Counted from the first letter of the stretch, positions 16,572-26,367 are shown. The stretch: DNA of 64,000 nucleotides from Azospira sp. I13 (GCF_003112695.1 NZ_BFBP01000002.1:35473-99472); one strand, 5' to 3'. A program made the numbers and translations. Notes: generated by a model from the sequence alone, not told the origin.

Positions 16572-18794
16572 TTAACGGCCGATGGAAAGCACGGTGCTGA
16601 AAAGCTCCGAAGCGATGGTCATCATCTTGGCGGAGGCTTGGTAAGCCTGCTGGAATTTCAGCAGATTGGCAGCTTCTTCATCCAGGTTGACCCCGGACTG
16701 GGCTTCCCGGGCGGAGATGCCCTGGTCCGCCAGGGCCTGCTGGGCATCCCGGGTGACCTGGACTTCCCGGGTCTTGTTACCAATGTTGCTGACCAGGCGG
16801 GCATAGGCTGCCTGGTAGGAAGAGGCACCGCCATCCACCGTTCCCTGGGTCTGCAACTGGCCCAGGAGGTTGGCATTGCGGCCATCCGAAGTACCGCCGG
16901 TATTGCGGTCCAGGGTAAAAGTGTCGCTGTCCTTCGGATTGCCGCTGATTTCAAAGCTGATGCCGTTGATCGTGTATTTGGTGGAGGGATTGGTATAGGG
17001 GATCGACGAGGCACCATTGACCGTATGGGTACCGGTGGCGTCGGTGTAGGTCACGTCGAAGGTAGCACCAGCGCCGTTCACAGAGAAGTCCAGGTTGCCG
17101 CCGTTGAAGGTCATCTTCACGGTGCCGGTGCTGCCGGCCGTCGGCGCCGTATAACCAGCCACCACGTTGCCGGCGGAAATGACGCCACTCCCCGTATTGG
17201 CATTGGCGGAACCGGTGCGTACCGGCTGGCCAGCGGCAAACAGGCGGGTATCGGCCGCCAAGGCCTTGTTCACCGAGATGTTGCGGGCAATTTCCCGGGT
17301 CGGCTGAATCAAAAAAGAATCGCCCGGCTGGGGGGAGGCTGAAGCAGGAACACTCAATTCTGGGAAGCGGATATTAATTCCTTCACTGTCCGCAATTTTT
17401 GCGGCCAATGGACCTACACCACCCAAAGTAGCCGAATCCCACTTCGCCCCATCCGTGAGACGCGTAACAGTATAGTCGGTACCGTCGTAGCTCACCCGGT
17501 AGTCGCTGGCCGTGATGTTGGTGGCGTAATGGCCGCTGCTCATGTCCAGGGTGGTACCGGTATCGTCGTACACCTGCTGCATGAGGTTGTTCAGGTTGGT
17601 ATCGGACCAGGGCGACGGTGCCGCACCGGAGGCACTGCTCACCGTATAGGTCCCGGAAACCGAGTCGTAGGCCATCTTGAAGGCCCCGCCATTGAGTACC
17701 AGGGGCGGCGGCTGAACATAGCTGGCAGTCATTTCGACCGTCTTGTCCTTGTTCAGCGCATTGGGCCAGACCCGGGGATCGGAAATATTGAAAAAATTGG
17801 CGTTGAAGTCCGCGTCGGCCGGCACGTTGATGTTGCCGAGCATGTCCTGGCCCAGGGCGTGCTGGGCATTGAAGGTCAGGGCCACGGAGACAGCCACCTG
17901 GCCCAGGGCATTGGCGGCCTTGTCCAGGGATTCGGAACGGAAGCTCAGCAGGCCGCCCAGGTTGCCGCCGGTGAACAGGTACTCAGGCATTTCCTGGGAG
18001 CTGGTGGCAGTGGTCAGGCCGATAGCCATGCGCTGGGGGTCGGCGGCCGAGGGGCGAACCTGCAGGGAGTTGGCGCGGGTGCCCACCACCAGTTGCTGGC
18101 CGGTGCCGATGAAGACGCTGAAGGCACCGTTGGATTCCTCCACCGTGGTCACTGCCACTTCCTTGTTCAGTTCGGCGACGAGCTGATCCCGCTGATCCAG
18201 CAGGGAGTTGGCCGGCTGGTTCACCGCCGCCTGGGCGACGATGATGCGCTCGTTCAGCTCGGCAATCTGCTGGGCGTAGGAATTGATGGCCGATACAGTG
18301 CTTTCCAGCTGCCCGTTAACCCCGGCGTACATGCTGCTGAGGCGGGATTCCAGATTCTGCAGGCGGGAGGAAAAGGTCTGGGCCGAAGAGATCAGCGAAT
18401 CCCGGGAGGTGGTCAGGGCCGGGTTGGAAGCCACGGTCTGCACGCCCTTGAAGAGATCCTGCAGGGTGGGCGACAGGCCGGCCTTGTCGTCGGCCAGCAT
18501 GTTGTCGATCTGCTTGATCTGGTCGTAGTACTTGGAAAGTTCGCTGGCCTTGGTCTGGGACTGGTTGATCTGGTCCGTGATAACCTGATTGTAGATACGG
18601 GTGACGGTATCCACTCGGGTGCCCATGCCGATATAGCCGGACCCGGTGGCAATCGAAATATTGTTGGATTGGCCGATGCGCTGGCGGTTGTAGCCCGGGG
18701 TATCGACGTTGGCGATGTTGTTGCCGGTGACCAGCAGCCCGACCTGGGCGGCGCTGATGCCGGTGATACCGATACCGAATAATCCATTGGACAT
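16572..18794 (-). CDS. flgK: Flagellar hook-filament junction protein FlgK (HAP1)
   Basis: FlgK is the first junction protein on the hook. The ends are typical (GITGISAAQVGLLVTGNNIAN at the N-terminus; LLKFQQAYQASAKMMTIASE at the C-terminus). At 740 residues it is longer than the roughly 550 of enteric FlgK. The extra length is in the surface-exposed middle, about residues 330-620, rich in Gly, Ser, Thr and Asn with repeated beta-like stretches. A sigma-28-like promoter lies in the 57-bp gap after flgJ, which fits late expression. Confidence 0.95.
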   Translation of the reverse strand: MSNGLFGIGITGISAAQVGLLVTGNNIANVDTPGYNRQRIGQSNNISIATGSGYIGMGTRVDTVTRIYNQVITDQINQSQTKASELSKYYDQIKQIDNMLADDKAGLSPTLQDLFKGVQTVASNPALTTSRDSLISSAQTFSSRLQNLESRLSSMYAGVNGQLESTVSAINSYAQQIAELNERIIVAQAAVNQPANSLLDQRDQLVAELNKEVAVTTVEESNGAFSVFIGTGQQLVVGTRANSLQVRPSAADPQRMAIGLTTATSSQEMPEYLFTGGNLGGLLSFRSESLDKAANALGQVAVSVALTFNAQHALGQDMLGNINVPADADFNANFFNISDPRVWPNALNKDKTVEMTASYVQPPPLVLNGGAFKMAYDSVSGTYTVSSASGAAPSPWSDTNLNNLMQQVYDDTGTTLDMSSGHYATNITASDYRVSYDGTDYTVTRLTDGAKWDSATLGGVGPLAAKIADSEGINIRFPELSVPASASPQPGDSFLIQPTREIARNISVNKALAADTRLFAAGQPVRTGSANANTGSGVISAGNVVAGYTAPTAGSTGTVKMTFNGGNLDFSVNGAGATFDVTYTDATGTHTVNGASSIPYTNPSTKYTINGISFEISGNPKDSDTFTLDRNTGGTSDGRNANLLGQLQTQGTVDGGASSYQAAYARLVSNIGNKTREVQVTRDAQQALADQGISAREAQSGVNLDEEAANLLKFQQAYQASAKMMTIASELFSTVLSIGR

Positions 18795-18818
18795 GACGCA
18801 CCTCGATTCCTGCCGTAT

Positions 18819-18845
18819 TCAACGGCAAACTGCAGCGAAAATTTA
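18819..18845 (-). promoter_or_regulatory. Sigma-28 (FliA) promoter of flgKL
   Basis: The minus strand reads TAAATTTT, then 11 nt, then GCCGTTGA. The sigma-28 consensus is TAAAGTTT-N11-GCCGATAA, so 7 of 8 and 5 of 8 positions match with exact spacing. It lies in the flgJ-flgK gap, 24 nt before the flgK ATG. Confidence 0.68.
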
Positions 18846-18851
18846 GGCAGG

Positions 18852-19895
18852 TCAGCCCTGAAGGGCTTGGCGCAGGGTGGGACCGTTGATGATGCGCCCC
18901 AGCTTCTCGGCGTACATCGGGTCCGTCGCGTAACCTGCCTGTTGCAGGGATCGAGCAAACTCCATGCCATCCTGTTGCCCCAGGGCACCGGCAAAGCGGG
19001 GCCGCTGCAACAGGCTGGCGTAATCACGGAAGGCTTCGGCATAGGAGCCGTAAGCCCGGAATTTTTCCTTGGTGGTCTGGGCCACGCCGCCCACATATTC
19101 GGTGGTGGTGGCGTCCACAGTGGCGCCTTGCCAGCCCTTGCCGGCCTTGACGCCGAACAGGTTGTAGCTGGGGCTGCCGTCAGCCCGGCGAATCTCGGAC
19201 TTGCCCCAGCCGGTTTCCAGGGCGGCATGTGCCACCATGAAATGGGCCGGCACCCCGGTGGCCTGGGAGGCCGATACGGCGTGGGGCCACAGGCGATTGA
19301 CGAAGTCCTTGCCGCCGGCACCGGCAGCACCGGCCGAAGCGGCAGATTCGTCGGTTGCCGCGGCAGGATTTGCCGTCACGGCAGCCGCCGCCCCCGCATT
19401 GGCCGCCTGGGCAGCATTTCTCGCAGCAGTCTTCTGGGCAATGCGCTCCCGGGCCAACAGCAGGGCCTGCTGCATCCGCTCCGGCGACATGCCGGCGGCC
19501 GCGGCGCTTTCGGAGAGGCCATTGCCAACGCTTCCCTGGCCGCCAACGCCAATTGCTGCGCCATCCGCAGCCCCTTCGGGGTCCGGCGGCAGGAACCGCC
19601 CCATCTGCTGCTCGATCAGCCGGGCAAAACCCAACTGGCCGGAGGAAGAGAGCTTCTGGGCCAGCTGCTGGTCGAGCATGGAGGTGTAAAAGCGGGTCTG
19701 ATCGCTGCTGAACATCCCGTCCTGGGGCAGCGTATCCCGCATGCTCTTCAACATCATGTTGAGGAACAGGGACTCGAACTCCTGGGCCACCTTCTTCAGG
19801 CCCTCCCGGGGACTCTGCTTCAGCTTCAGGCGCAGGTCCTCCGTCTGCCGCACATCGGCGGCCAGGCGGTTGGTGGAGAAGTCGTCGGCTTTCAT
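18852..19895 (-). CDS. flgJ: Rod-scaffold protein and peptidoglycan hydrolase FlgJ
   Basis: FlgJ caps the growing rod and digests peptidoglycan to let it through. The N-terminal rod-cap domain (FESLFLNMMLKSMRDTLP, about residues 39-56) is joined to a C-terminal glucosaminidase domain (about 200-340). The latter includes HAALETGWGKSEIR with the catalytic Glu, then NLFGVKAG. An Ala-rich linker lies between them. Its 347 residues match the two-domain form found in beta- and gammaproteobacteria. It is 41 nt after flgI. Confidence 0.95.
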   Translation of the reverse strand: MKADDFSTNRLAADVRQTEDLRLKLKQSPREGLKKVAQEFESLFLNMMLKSMRDTLPQDGMFSSDQTRFYTSMLDQQLAQKLSSSGQLGFARLIEQQMGRFLPPDPEGAADGAAIGVGGQGSVGNGLSESAAAAGMSPERMQQALLLARERIAQKTAARNAAQAANAGAAAAVTANPAAATDESAASAGAAGAGGKDFVNRLWPHAVSASQATGVPAHFMVAHAALETGWGKSEIRRADGSPSYNLFGVKAGKGWQGATVDATTTEYVGGVAQTTKEKFRAYGSYAEAFRDYASLLQRPRFAGALGQQDGMEFARSLQQAGYATDPMYAEKLGRIINGPTLRQALQG

Positions 19896-19936
19896 GGCAG
19901 GCGAATTTTAGGCGTGTCCGGGCGCCGGGTCACGCC

Positions 19937-21070
19937 TTAGATCACTTCCAGCTCGGCCCGCAGGGCGCCGGCCGCCTTCATGGCCTGGAGGATCGCCAGC
20001 AGATCCTGGGGATTGGCCCCCAGGGCATTCAGGGCCTTCACCACGTCGGCCAGGTTGGCACTGGCCTTGACGTTCTGCAGGGCACCGTTGTCCTGCTTGA
20101 TCTGGATATCCGCGTTGTTGGTCACGGCCGTCTGGCCACCGGACAGGGCATTGGGCTGGCTAACGTTGGCCTGGTTGCCCACCACCACATTGAGGTTGCC
20201 GTGGGCTACGGCGCAGTTATCCACCGTCACCGCCTGGTTCATCACCACCGAACCGGTACGGGCATTGACGATGACCTTGGCCGGCTGCTTCATGGGCTGA
20301 ACATCGAGGTTTTCGACCCGGCCGAGGAAAGCGACCCGGGCATTGGTGTCTTCCGGCGCCCGCACCTGGATCACCCGGCCATCCAGGGCCTGGGCTACAG
20401 CGCCAAAGTCGCGGCCCATTTCCTTGTTGATGGCATCGACGATGCGGCGGGCGGTACCGAAGTCCGTGGTATTCAGTTCGTAATGCACATAGGGCCCCTG
20501 ACCCACCGGGGTAGGCACGCTGCGTTCCACCGTCGCCCCGCCTGCAATGCGGCCGGCCGACAGGTGATTGATCTGGGCGGAGGAGCCACCGGCGGAAGCT
20601 CCAGCACCGCCCACCAGCACGTTGCCTTGAGCCATGGCGTAGACATTGCCATCGGCGCCCTTCAGGGGCGTCATGACCAGGGTGCCGCCCCGCAGGCTCT
20701 TGGCATTACCCATGGAGGAGACCGTGATGTCGATCTGCTGGCCGGGCTTGGCAAAGGCTGGCAGGGTTGCGGTGACCATGACGGCGGCCACATTACGCAA
20801 TTGCAGGGACTGGCCCGGCGGCATGGTGATGCCGAGCTGGGAGAGCATGTTGATGATGCTCTGGACGGTAAAGGGGGTCTGGGTCGTCTGGTCGCCGCTG
20901 CCATCCAGGCCCACCACCAGGCCGTAACCGACCAGTTGGTTGGAGCGGACCCCCTGAACGCTGGCCAGGTCCTTGATCCGCTCGGCCTGGGCCGGCAGGG
21001 GCAACAGCGGCAAAAGGGCGGCGGCAAGAATTGCCACCCCCCGCATGGTTTTGCCGAATTTTCCGTCCAT
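19937..21070 (-). CDS. flgI: Flagellar P-ring protein FlgI
   Basis: FlgI forms the periplasmic P ring bushing around the rod. The 377-residue product from the ATG at 21070 has AGGAGAAGG just upstream and a signal peptide (hydrophobic residues about 10-27, ending AQA). The mature start [20 protein letters not shown] is very conserved. The frame is open further upstream into flgH, but the ribosome binding site and signal peptide fix the start here. It is 22 nt after flgH. Confidence 0.97.
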   Translation of the reverse strand: MDGKFGKTMRGVAILAAALLPLLPLPAQAERIKDLASVQGVRSNQLVGYGLVVGLDGSGDQTTQTPFTVQSIINMLSQLGITMPPGQSLQLRNVAAVMVTATLPAFAKPGQQIDITVSSMGNAKSLRGGTLVMTPLKGADGNVYAMAQGNVLVGGAGASAGGSSAQINHLSAGRIAGGATVERSVPTPVGQGPYVHYELNTTDFGTARRIVDAINKEMGRDFGAVAQALDGRVIQVRAPEDTNARVAFLGRVENLDVQPMKQPAKVIVNARTGSVVMNQAVTVDNCAVAHGNLNVVVGNQANVSQPNALSGGQTAVTNNADIQIKQDNGALQNVKASANLADVVKALNALGANPQDLLAILQAMKAAGALRAELEVI

Positions 21071-21092
21071 GATCCTTCTCCTGCGTTTTCTC

Positions 21093-21761
21093 CTAGAACG
21101 GCAGGAAGGAAAGGAAGAATCGTGCCAACCACCCCATGACCTGGGCTTCGTTGATGAAACCGGAGGATTTGTACTCGATCCGGGCATCTGCCATCTGGGA
21201 GGAATTAACCGTATTGGCCGCCGTGACCTGGTAGGGATTGACCACCCCGGAAACCCGGATGAATTCCTGGCCCTGGCCAATCGCCACCTGCTTCTCGCCG
21301 GAAACCAGCAGGTTGCCGTTGGGCAGCACTTCGATCACCGTCGCCGTCATGGTGCCGGTAAACACGTTGCTGCTGCCGGATTCGCCCTTGCCGGAGAAGG
21401 TATTGGAACTGCTGGCCTGGGCATTCAGCCCCTGGAAGGTTTTGCCGGGCACGCCGGTCAGCCCGGTCACCGAGGCGTTGATGGCGCCGGTCTTCTCGGC
21501 ACTGGTATTGCCCTTGATGGAGGCCTGGGTGTTCTCGACGATGTTGACGATGATGGTATCGCCGACGAACCTCGCCCGGCGATCCTCGAACAGGGGCCGG
21601 CTGGCGCTCTGCTGGAAGATGCCGCCATTGTTGGAAGCCAGGTCGGCCCGGGGCTGGGGCCGGATGGTCATGGGCTGATGCACGTTGGTGGGCGGCACCG
21701 AGGCGCAACCTCCCAGCAGGGCCAGGAGGGTGGCAAATGCGGCAAGAAGGGGCTTGGTCAT
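21093..21761 (-). CDS. flgH: Flagellar L-ring lipoprotein FlgH
   Basis: FlgH forms the outer-membrane L ring. The 222-residue product carries a lipobox (LALLGGC, lipidated Cys near residue 20) and the conserved [20 protein letters not shown] region. The [19 protein letters not shown] segment also fits the family. It is 17 nt after flgG and 22 nt before flgI. Confidence 0.97.
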   Translation of the reverse strand: MTKPLLAAFATLLALLGGCASVPPTNVHQPMTIRPQPRADLASNNGGIFQQSASRPLFEDRRARFVGDTIIVNIVENTQASIKGNTSAEKTGAINASVTGLTGVPGKTFQGLNAQASSSNTFSGKGESGSSNVFTGTMTATVIEVLPNGNLLVSGEKQVAIGQGQEFIRVSGVVNPYQVTAANTVNSSQMADARIEYKSSGFINEAQVMGWLARFFLSFLPF

Positions 21762-21778
21762 GGTCGTTCTCCCCGGTC

Positions 21779-22561
21779 TTACATCTGGGTCAGGCGGGCC
21801 AGCATCTGGTCCGAGGTGGAGACCACCTTGGAATTGAGCTCATAGGCCCGCTGGGTTTGAATCATGGTCACCAGTTCCTCGGCAACGTTCACGTTGGAGG
21901 TTTCCACATAGTTCTGGTTAAGCACCCCCAGGCCGTTGGTGCCCGGGGTGTTGGGCGTGGGCGTGCCGCTGGCGGAGGTTTCGAGGAAGAGGTTTTCGCC
22001 AACGCTCTGCAGGCCCGACGGGTTGATGAAGCTGACCAGCTGGATGGCGCCGATCTGCACCGATGCCGTATTGCCGGGCTGGGTGATGCTCACCGTGCCG
22101 TCCTTGCCGATGGTCAGGGACAGGGCATTTTGGGGAATGGTGATGCTGGGCTGCAGCGGATAGCCGCTGGCGGTCACCATCTGGCCCTGGTTATCCTTGT
22201 GGAAGGAGCCATCCCGGGTATAGGCGGTGGAGCCGTCCGGCATCAGGATCTGGAAGAAGCCGGCGCCGTTGATGGCCACATCGAGGCCGTTACCGGTCTG
22301 TTGCAGGTTGCCCTGGGTGTGAATGCGCTCGGTGGAGACGGGCTTCACACCGGTACCCAGCTGCAGGCCGGCGGGAATCTGGGTCTGCTGGGAAGACTGG
22401 GCACCGGGCTGGCGCAGGGTCTGGTAGAGCAGGTCCTCGAAGACGGCGCGGGACTTCTTGAAGCCATTGGTGGAGGTGTTCGCCAGGTTGTTGGCGATCA
22501 CATCCATCTGCATCTGCTGGGCATCAAGGCCGGTGCGGGAAATCCAGAGGGAGCGAATCAT
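21779..22561 (-). CDS. flgG: Flagellar distal rod protein FlgG
   Basis: FlgG forms the distal rod. The 260-residue protein has the rod/hook family N-terminal signature ([20 protein letters not shown]) and the C-terminal heptad helix ([20 protein letters not shown]). The FlgG-specific stretch [16 protein letters not shown] is also present. It lies 15 nt after flgF. Confidence 0.97.
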   Translation of the reverse strand: MIRSLWISRTGLDAQQMQMDVIANNLANTSTNGFKKSRAVFEDLLYQTLRQPGAQSSQQTQIPAGLQLGTGVKPVSTERIHTQGNLQQTGNGLDVAINGAGFFQILMPDGSTAYTRDGSFHKDNQGQMVTASGYPLQPSITIPQNALSLTIGKDGTVSITQPGNTASVQIGAIQLVSFINPSGLQSVGENLFLETSASGTPTPNTPGTNGLGVLNQNYVETSNVNVAEELVTMIQTQRAYELNSKVVSTSDQMLARLTQM

Positions 22562-22576
22562 GGTCGTATCCTAGGC

Positions 22577-23320
22577 TTAACGCGTCACGGTCAGGAGCTG
22601 GCTGGCAGCCCGGGCGTTGGTATCGGCGTTCTGCAACATCTTCATTTGCATCTCGAACTGGCGGGCGATGGAGATCATGTTCACCATGGCATCCACCACG
22701 TTCACATTGCTGCCTTCCAGGGTTTCGGGGGCCAGGCGCACATTGGCGTCCAGATTGGCCGGCTGGCCATTCTTCTGGCGGAACAGGCCATCGGCACCGC
22801 GTTCCAGCTGGTCTTCCGGGGGATTGACCAGCTTGACGCGCCCCACCACGTTGGTGGTGTTGGGCACGCCGAAGGTGGGCACCACGGAAATGGTGCCGTC
22901 CGGGGCCACGGAAATCGAGGAATCCGGCGGAATGGTGATGGGGCCGCCTTCGCCCAACACGTTCTGGCCTTCCTTGGTCTGCAGCTGGCCGTTGGCATTG
23001 ACATCGAAGCTGCCGGCCCGGGTATAGGCTTCCTTGCCGTCGGCCCCCTGCACGGCGATCCAGCCCTTGCCCTGGACGGCCACGTCCAGGGAGCGGCCGG
23101 TGTAACTCATGGGACCCTGGTCCATCACATCCTTGACCGAGGCATCCACGGTGAAGGCCCGGGTCGGGAAACCCTCGCCCTGCACCTGCACCGCCCGGAA
23201 ATGATGCTCCTGGGAACGGTAGCCGGTGGTCGCCGCGTTCGCCAGGTTGTGCGCCACGCCGGCCTGCCGCAGGAAGGCATGCTTGGCGCCAGTCATGGCG
23301 GTATAGATTAGGCGGTCCAT
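22577..23320 (-). CDS. flgF: Flagellar proximal rod protein FlgF
   Basis: FlgF is a rod subunit. The 247-residue product begins MDRLIYTAMTGAKHAFLRQ, typical of FlgF. It has the rod signature AGVAHNLANAATTGYR and the C-terminal MVNMISIARQFEMQMKMLQ helix. It is shorter than FlgG and lacks hook-type insertions. A 57-bp spacer with a direct repeat separates it from flgE. Confidence 0.96.
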   Translation of the reverse strand: MDRLIYTAMTGAKHAFLRQAGVAHNLANAATTGYRSQEHHFRAVQVQGEGFPTRAFTVDASVKDVMDQGPMSYTGRSLDVAVQGKGWIAVQGADGKEAYTRAGSFDVNANGQLQTKEGQNVLGEGGPITIPPDSSISVAPDGTISVVPTFGVPNTTNVVGRVKLVNPPEDQLERGADGLFRQKNGQPANLDANVRLAPETLEGSNVNVVDAMVNMISIARQFEMQMKMLQNADTNARAASQLLTVTR

Positions 23321-23340
23321 GGAGGGCTCGGTAGTCGGTT

Positions 23341-23380
23341 AGTTCAGGGTCAGTACGGTATTCAATCAGTTCAGGGATCA
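23341..23380. repeat. Direct repeat in the flgE-flgF spacer
   Basis: AGTTCAGGGTCA at 23341-23352 recurs as AGTTCAGGGATCA at 23368-23380, differing by one inserted base. The second copy overlaps the flgE stop codon. It may reflect a local duplication; no function can be assigned. Confidence 0.5.
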
Positions 23381-24772
23381 GCGCAGATTGACGATGGTCT
23401 GCATGATCTGATCCTGAGTCTTGATGGTCTGGGAATTTGCCTGATAGTTACGCTGCTGCGTAATCATCTTCACCAATTCCGAAGTCAGATCCACGTTCGA
23501 CTCCTCCACGGCGTTGGATTGCACCTGGCCCAGACGGCCGGAGCCCGGCGCATCCACTGTCGGCTGACCGGAGATGGAGGTTTCGATCCACTGATTACCG
23601 CCGATGGATTGCAGGCCGTTGGGGTTCTCAAAGTTCGCTAACACCATCTGACCGATGTTGCGGGTTTGGCCGTTGCTGTAGCGGCCCTGCACCACGCCGT
23701 CATTGCCGATGTTCAAGCCGGACAGGTTGCCGGAGGTGTAACCGTCCTGCACCAGGCGACCGGTGGAGAAAGCAGCACCGTATTGGGAGGTACCGGCCAG
23801 GTTCAAGGTAAATGGGGCAATCGGAGAAGCCCCGGCGGTGCCCCAGCTACTGGCCCCCCAGGACGGGCGATTCAGATTGGTGGCAACATTTTCCAGGTCG
23901 ATGCTGACCTGGATGCCGGTGGTCAGACCCGGCGTGGCGGCCGCATCGGTGAGGGGTTCCATCTGGCCCAGGGAATTGAAAGTCACCTTGATCGGCGTTT
24001 CCAGGTTGGGCACATCGCCGCCAGCGGCGGACATTTCGGTGCCATCCACATTGCCGTACATGTTCCAGGTACCGACGGGGTCGGCCGGGTCATCGCTCTT
24101 GGCGAAGTACAAGGTCATGGTGTGGGGATTCCCCAGGGTGTCGTAGATCGACATGGCCGTGGAGTAGTTGTACATGCTGGGGCTGATGGTCGGCACCTTG
24201 GAGCCGGACATCGAGGTGAAGTCCCAAGGCACGGTCGGCGGGGAAACCCGGGAGTCCAGGTTCACGCTGACTTCGGCGCCGAGGATACTACCGCCCTTGC
24301 TTTGCCCGGTTGCCACCGGAGAGAGCTTCAGCAGGTCGGGGGTCAGCTGCAGTTCCTTGGGATTCTGGGGGCGGATGGTGCCATCGCCGGCGGCCGGATA
24401 GCCGGTCAGACGCAGATTCTGGTCATTGACGATATAGCCGTTCTTATCCAGGTGGAACTGGCCGTTGCGGCTGTAGCTGATGGTGCCGTTGTTGCTCAGG
24501 CGGAAAAAGCCGTTGCCATTGATGGCTACATCCAGGGTGTTGTTGGTGGTGGAAACGTTGCCCTGGGTGAATTGCTGCATGATCCCGGCCAGGTTGGTAC
24601 CGATACCGACCTGGCTGGCGCCGCCGGCGCCGAGGGAGGCAGCATAGACGTCGGCAAAGTGGGCATCGGACATCTTGAAGCCGACAGTGCTGGAGTTGGC
24701 CACGTTGTTGCCGATCACATCCAGTGCTTTGGCCGAGGTATTCAGGCCGCTCAAGCCTTGTTGGAATGCCAT
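23378..24772 (-). CDS. flgE: Flagellar hook protein FlgE
   Basis: FlgE polymerises into the hook. The 464-residue product begins MAFQQGLSGLNTSAKALDV. It has the rod/hook signature IGNNVANSSTVGFKMSDAHF and ends with ELVKMITQQRNYQANSQTIK. It is somewhat longer than the roughly 400 residues of enteric FlgE because of extra sequence in the variable middle domain, common in betaproteobacteria. It lies 15 nt after flgD. Confidence 0.97.
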   Translation of the reverse strand: MAFQQGLSGLNTSAKALDVIGNNVANSSTVGFKMSDAHFADVYAASLGAGGASQVGIGTNLAGIMQQFTQGNVSTTNNTLDVAINGNGFFRLSNNGTISYSRNGQFHLDKNGYIVNDQNLRLTGYPAAGDGTIRPQNPKELQLTPDLLKLSPVATGQSKGGSILGAEVSVNLDSRVSPPTVPWDFTSMSGSKVPTISPSMYNYSTAMSIYDTLGNPHTMTLYFAKSDDPADPVGTWNMYGNVDGTEMSAAGGDVPNLETPIKVTFNSLGQMEPLTDAAATPGLTTGIQVSIDLENVATNLNRPSWGASSWGTAGASPIAPFTLNLAGTSQYGAAFSTGRLVQDGYTSGNLSGLNIGNDGVVQGRYSNGQTRNIGQMVLANFENPNGLQSIGGNQWIETSISGQPTVDAPGSGRLGQVQSNAVEESNVDLTSELVKMITQQRNYQANSQTIKTQDQIMQTIVNLR

Positions 24773-24787
24773 GTCGTTCTCCTGCCT

Positions 24788-25474
24788 TTACAGAATCTGC
24801 CGCACGTCGTCGAAATTCATCAGGCTTCCGGTGCCTACATCCAGCTGGAAGCCACTGCTCCCCCGAACTACAGCATTTACCGTGCCAACCTGCAGGGGCT
24901 GGGAGGTGACCTTGTTGGTGCCCTTGAGCGCCGCCACCGACACCGTGTAGGAGCCGTTGGCCAGCACGGTACCGGCATCGTTCTTACCGTCCCAGGCGTA
25001 GAGGTGGCTGCCGGCAGTGGCCTTGCCCATTTCGACAGTTCGCACCACCAGGCCGTTGGCATCCTTGACGGTCAACGTGACCTTGTCTGCATCCCCTTCC
25101 AGCTCGAAACCGCCGACGGCAACACCGTCGGTGAGGCCAATATTGCCGCCCGGCACCAGGACATTCTTGCCGAGCATGGAGGCAGCCTGCATGGATTGGC
25201 CGTCGTCGTAGATGTTCAGCACCTTTTCCATGGTGGAATTGAGCTTCTCAATGCCACTCACCGTGTTGATCTGGGCCAGTTGGCTGGTCATCTCGGCGCT
25301 CTGCATGGGATTGAGCGGGTCCTGATTCTGCAGCTGGGTCACCAGCATGGTCATGAACTGGCTCTGAATGTCGTCCGAGGTCGACTTGGTCTTTCCCGTG
25401 GTTTTGTTGGTGGAAACCCCGTTCAGATAGGCATAGGGATCCGTGGTCGTGGAATTGGCAGCATTGGTGGCCAT
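24788..25474 (-). CDS. flgD: Hook capping and assembly protein FlgD
   Basis: FlgD is the cap on which FlgE assembles and is not kept in the finished flagellum. The 228-residue product has the conserved N-terminal FLMLLVTQLQNQDPLNPMQ-type stretch (here SQFMTMLVTQLQNQDPLNPM) around residue 38. A FlgD Ig-like/TUDOR domain follows in the C-terminal half. It lies 21 nt after flgC. Confidence 0.96.
   Translation of the reverse strand: MATNAANSTTTDPYAYLNGVSTNKTTGKTKSTSDDIQSQFMTMLVTQLQNQDPLNPMQSAEMTSQLAQINTVSGIEKLNSTMEKVLNIYDDGQSMQAASMLGKNVLVPGGNIGLTDGVAVGGFELEGDADKVTLTVKDANGLVVRTVEMGKATAGSHLYAWDGKNDAGTVLANGSYTVSVAALKGTNKVTSQPLQVGTVNAVVRGSSGFQLDVGTGSLMNFDDVRQIL
24872..24887 (-). promoter_or_regulatory. 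Possible internal sigma-54 site inside flgD, upstream of flgE
   Basis: The minus strand reads TGGCACGGTAAATGCT, with the GG and GC elements at the correct 12-nt offset. It is about 100 nt upstream of the flgE ATG and inside the flgD coding region. Its position could boost hook protein output, but a chance match in coding sequence is equally possible. Confidence 0.35.
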
Positions 25475-25495
25475 GGCAATCTCCTAGTTATTTAG

Positions 25496-25903
25496 TTACT
25501 GGCCCATAGCCAGGGTGCGCATGAGCAGGGTCTTGGCCGTGTTCATGACGTCAGCGTTGCTTTGATAGGAACGGGAGGCGGAAATCATGTTCACCATTTC
25601 CTCCACCGCATCCACATTGGGCATGGAGACATACCCTTCATTGTTGGCAGCCGGGTTTTTCGGGTCGTAAACCATGCGGGGCGGGGCGGCGCTTTCCACC
25701 ACCTGCTTGACTCGCACGCCCTGAGCCGCGTCGCTGCTGCCCATGGGGGTGGCTTCAAATACCACCTGTTTGGCACGGTAGGGCTGACCGTCGGCACTAG
25801 TGATGCTGTCGGCGTTGGCCAGGTTGGAGGCCACGGCATTGAGGCGTACGGACTGGGCAGTGAGGGCGCTGCCAGCCACATGGAACATGTTGAAGATACT
25901 CAT
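25496..25903 (-). CDS. flgC: Flagellar proximal rod protein FlgC
   Basis: FlgC is a proximal rod subunit. The 135-residue protein has the family start [20 protein letters not shown] and the SNLANADS signature. It ends with [20 protein letters not shown]. It is 11 nt after flgB and has normal length. Confidence 0.97.
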   Translation of the reverse strand: MSIFNMFHVAGSALTAQSVRLNAVASNLANADSITSADGQPYRAKQVVFEATPMGSSDAAQGVRVKQVVESAAPPRMVYDPKNPAANNEGYVSMPNVDAVEEMVNMISASRSYQSNADVMNTAKTLLMRTLAMGQ

Positions 25904-25914
25904 GGCTTATCTCC

Positions 25915-26328
25915 TTACTGGCCGCTCTGGCCCTGGATGGCCGTCAGCATGGTCTTGAATTGGCCACCGATGAATTGCAGACTGGCTTCGTACTGCATGG
26001 CGTTCTCGGCGAACTTTGCCCGCTCCACGTCCATATCCACGGTGTTACCGTCAGCGCTGGGCTGATGCACTGTCCGGTACTGCAATGAGGCCGGGCCGGA
26101 ATTGCCGGTGCCGGGCAGATGCCGGGCTGCGGTGGTGGACAGCTGCAGGTCGCTGGCATTCTTGCCGGCCAGGGCGTTTTGCAAGGCGGAAGTGAAATCG
26201 ATGTCCCGAGCCTTGTAGTTCGGGGTATCGGAGTTGGCGATGTTGGTAGCGAGGACCTGCTGCCGATAGGCACGCAGACCGAGAGCCTGGCGATGGAAGT
26301 TGATGGTTTGATCGAGCTTGCTGACCAT
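25915..26328 (-). CDS. flgB: Flagellar proximal rod protein FlgB
   Basis: FlgB is a proximal rod subunit and the first gene of the flgBCDEFGHIJ operon. The ATG at 26328 gives 137 residues beginning MVSKLDQTINFHRQALGLRA, with the rod signature VLATNIANSDTPNYKARDID. CCAGGTGG precedes it. The frame is open upstream to 26727, but that region overlaps the promoter and flgA on the other strand. A sigma-54 promoter lies 40 nt upstream. Confidence 0.96.
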   Translation of the reverse strand: MVSKLDQTINFHRQALGLRAYRQQVLATNIANSDTPNYKARDIDFTSALQNALAGKNASDLQLSTTAARHLPGTGNSGPASLQYRTVHQPSADGNTVDMDVERAKFAENAMQYEASLQFIGGQFKTMLTAIQGQSGQ

Positions 26329-26367
26329 GGCGGCCACCTGGAAATAAGTATTGAGCTGCCAGTTCAA

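Noticed and set aside
23666-25495. A 609-codon open frame antisense to flgE and flgD
   Set aside because: It crosses two conserved genes and their gap on the other strand. It has no family features.
25768-25784. TGGCACGG on the plus strand inside flgC as a sigma-54 site
   Set aside because: The GC element is one base too close, and the site would fire antisense into flgC and flgB.
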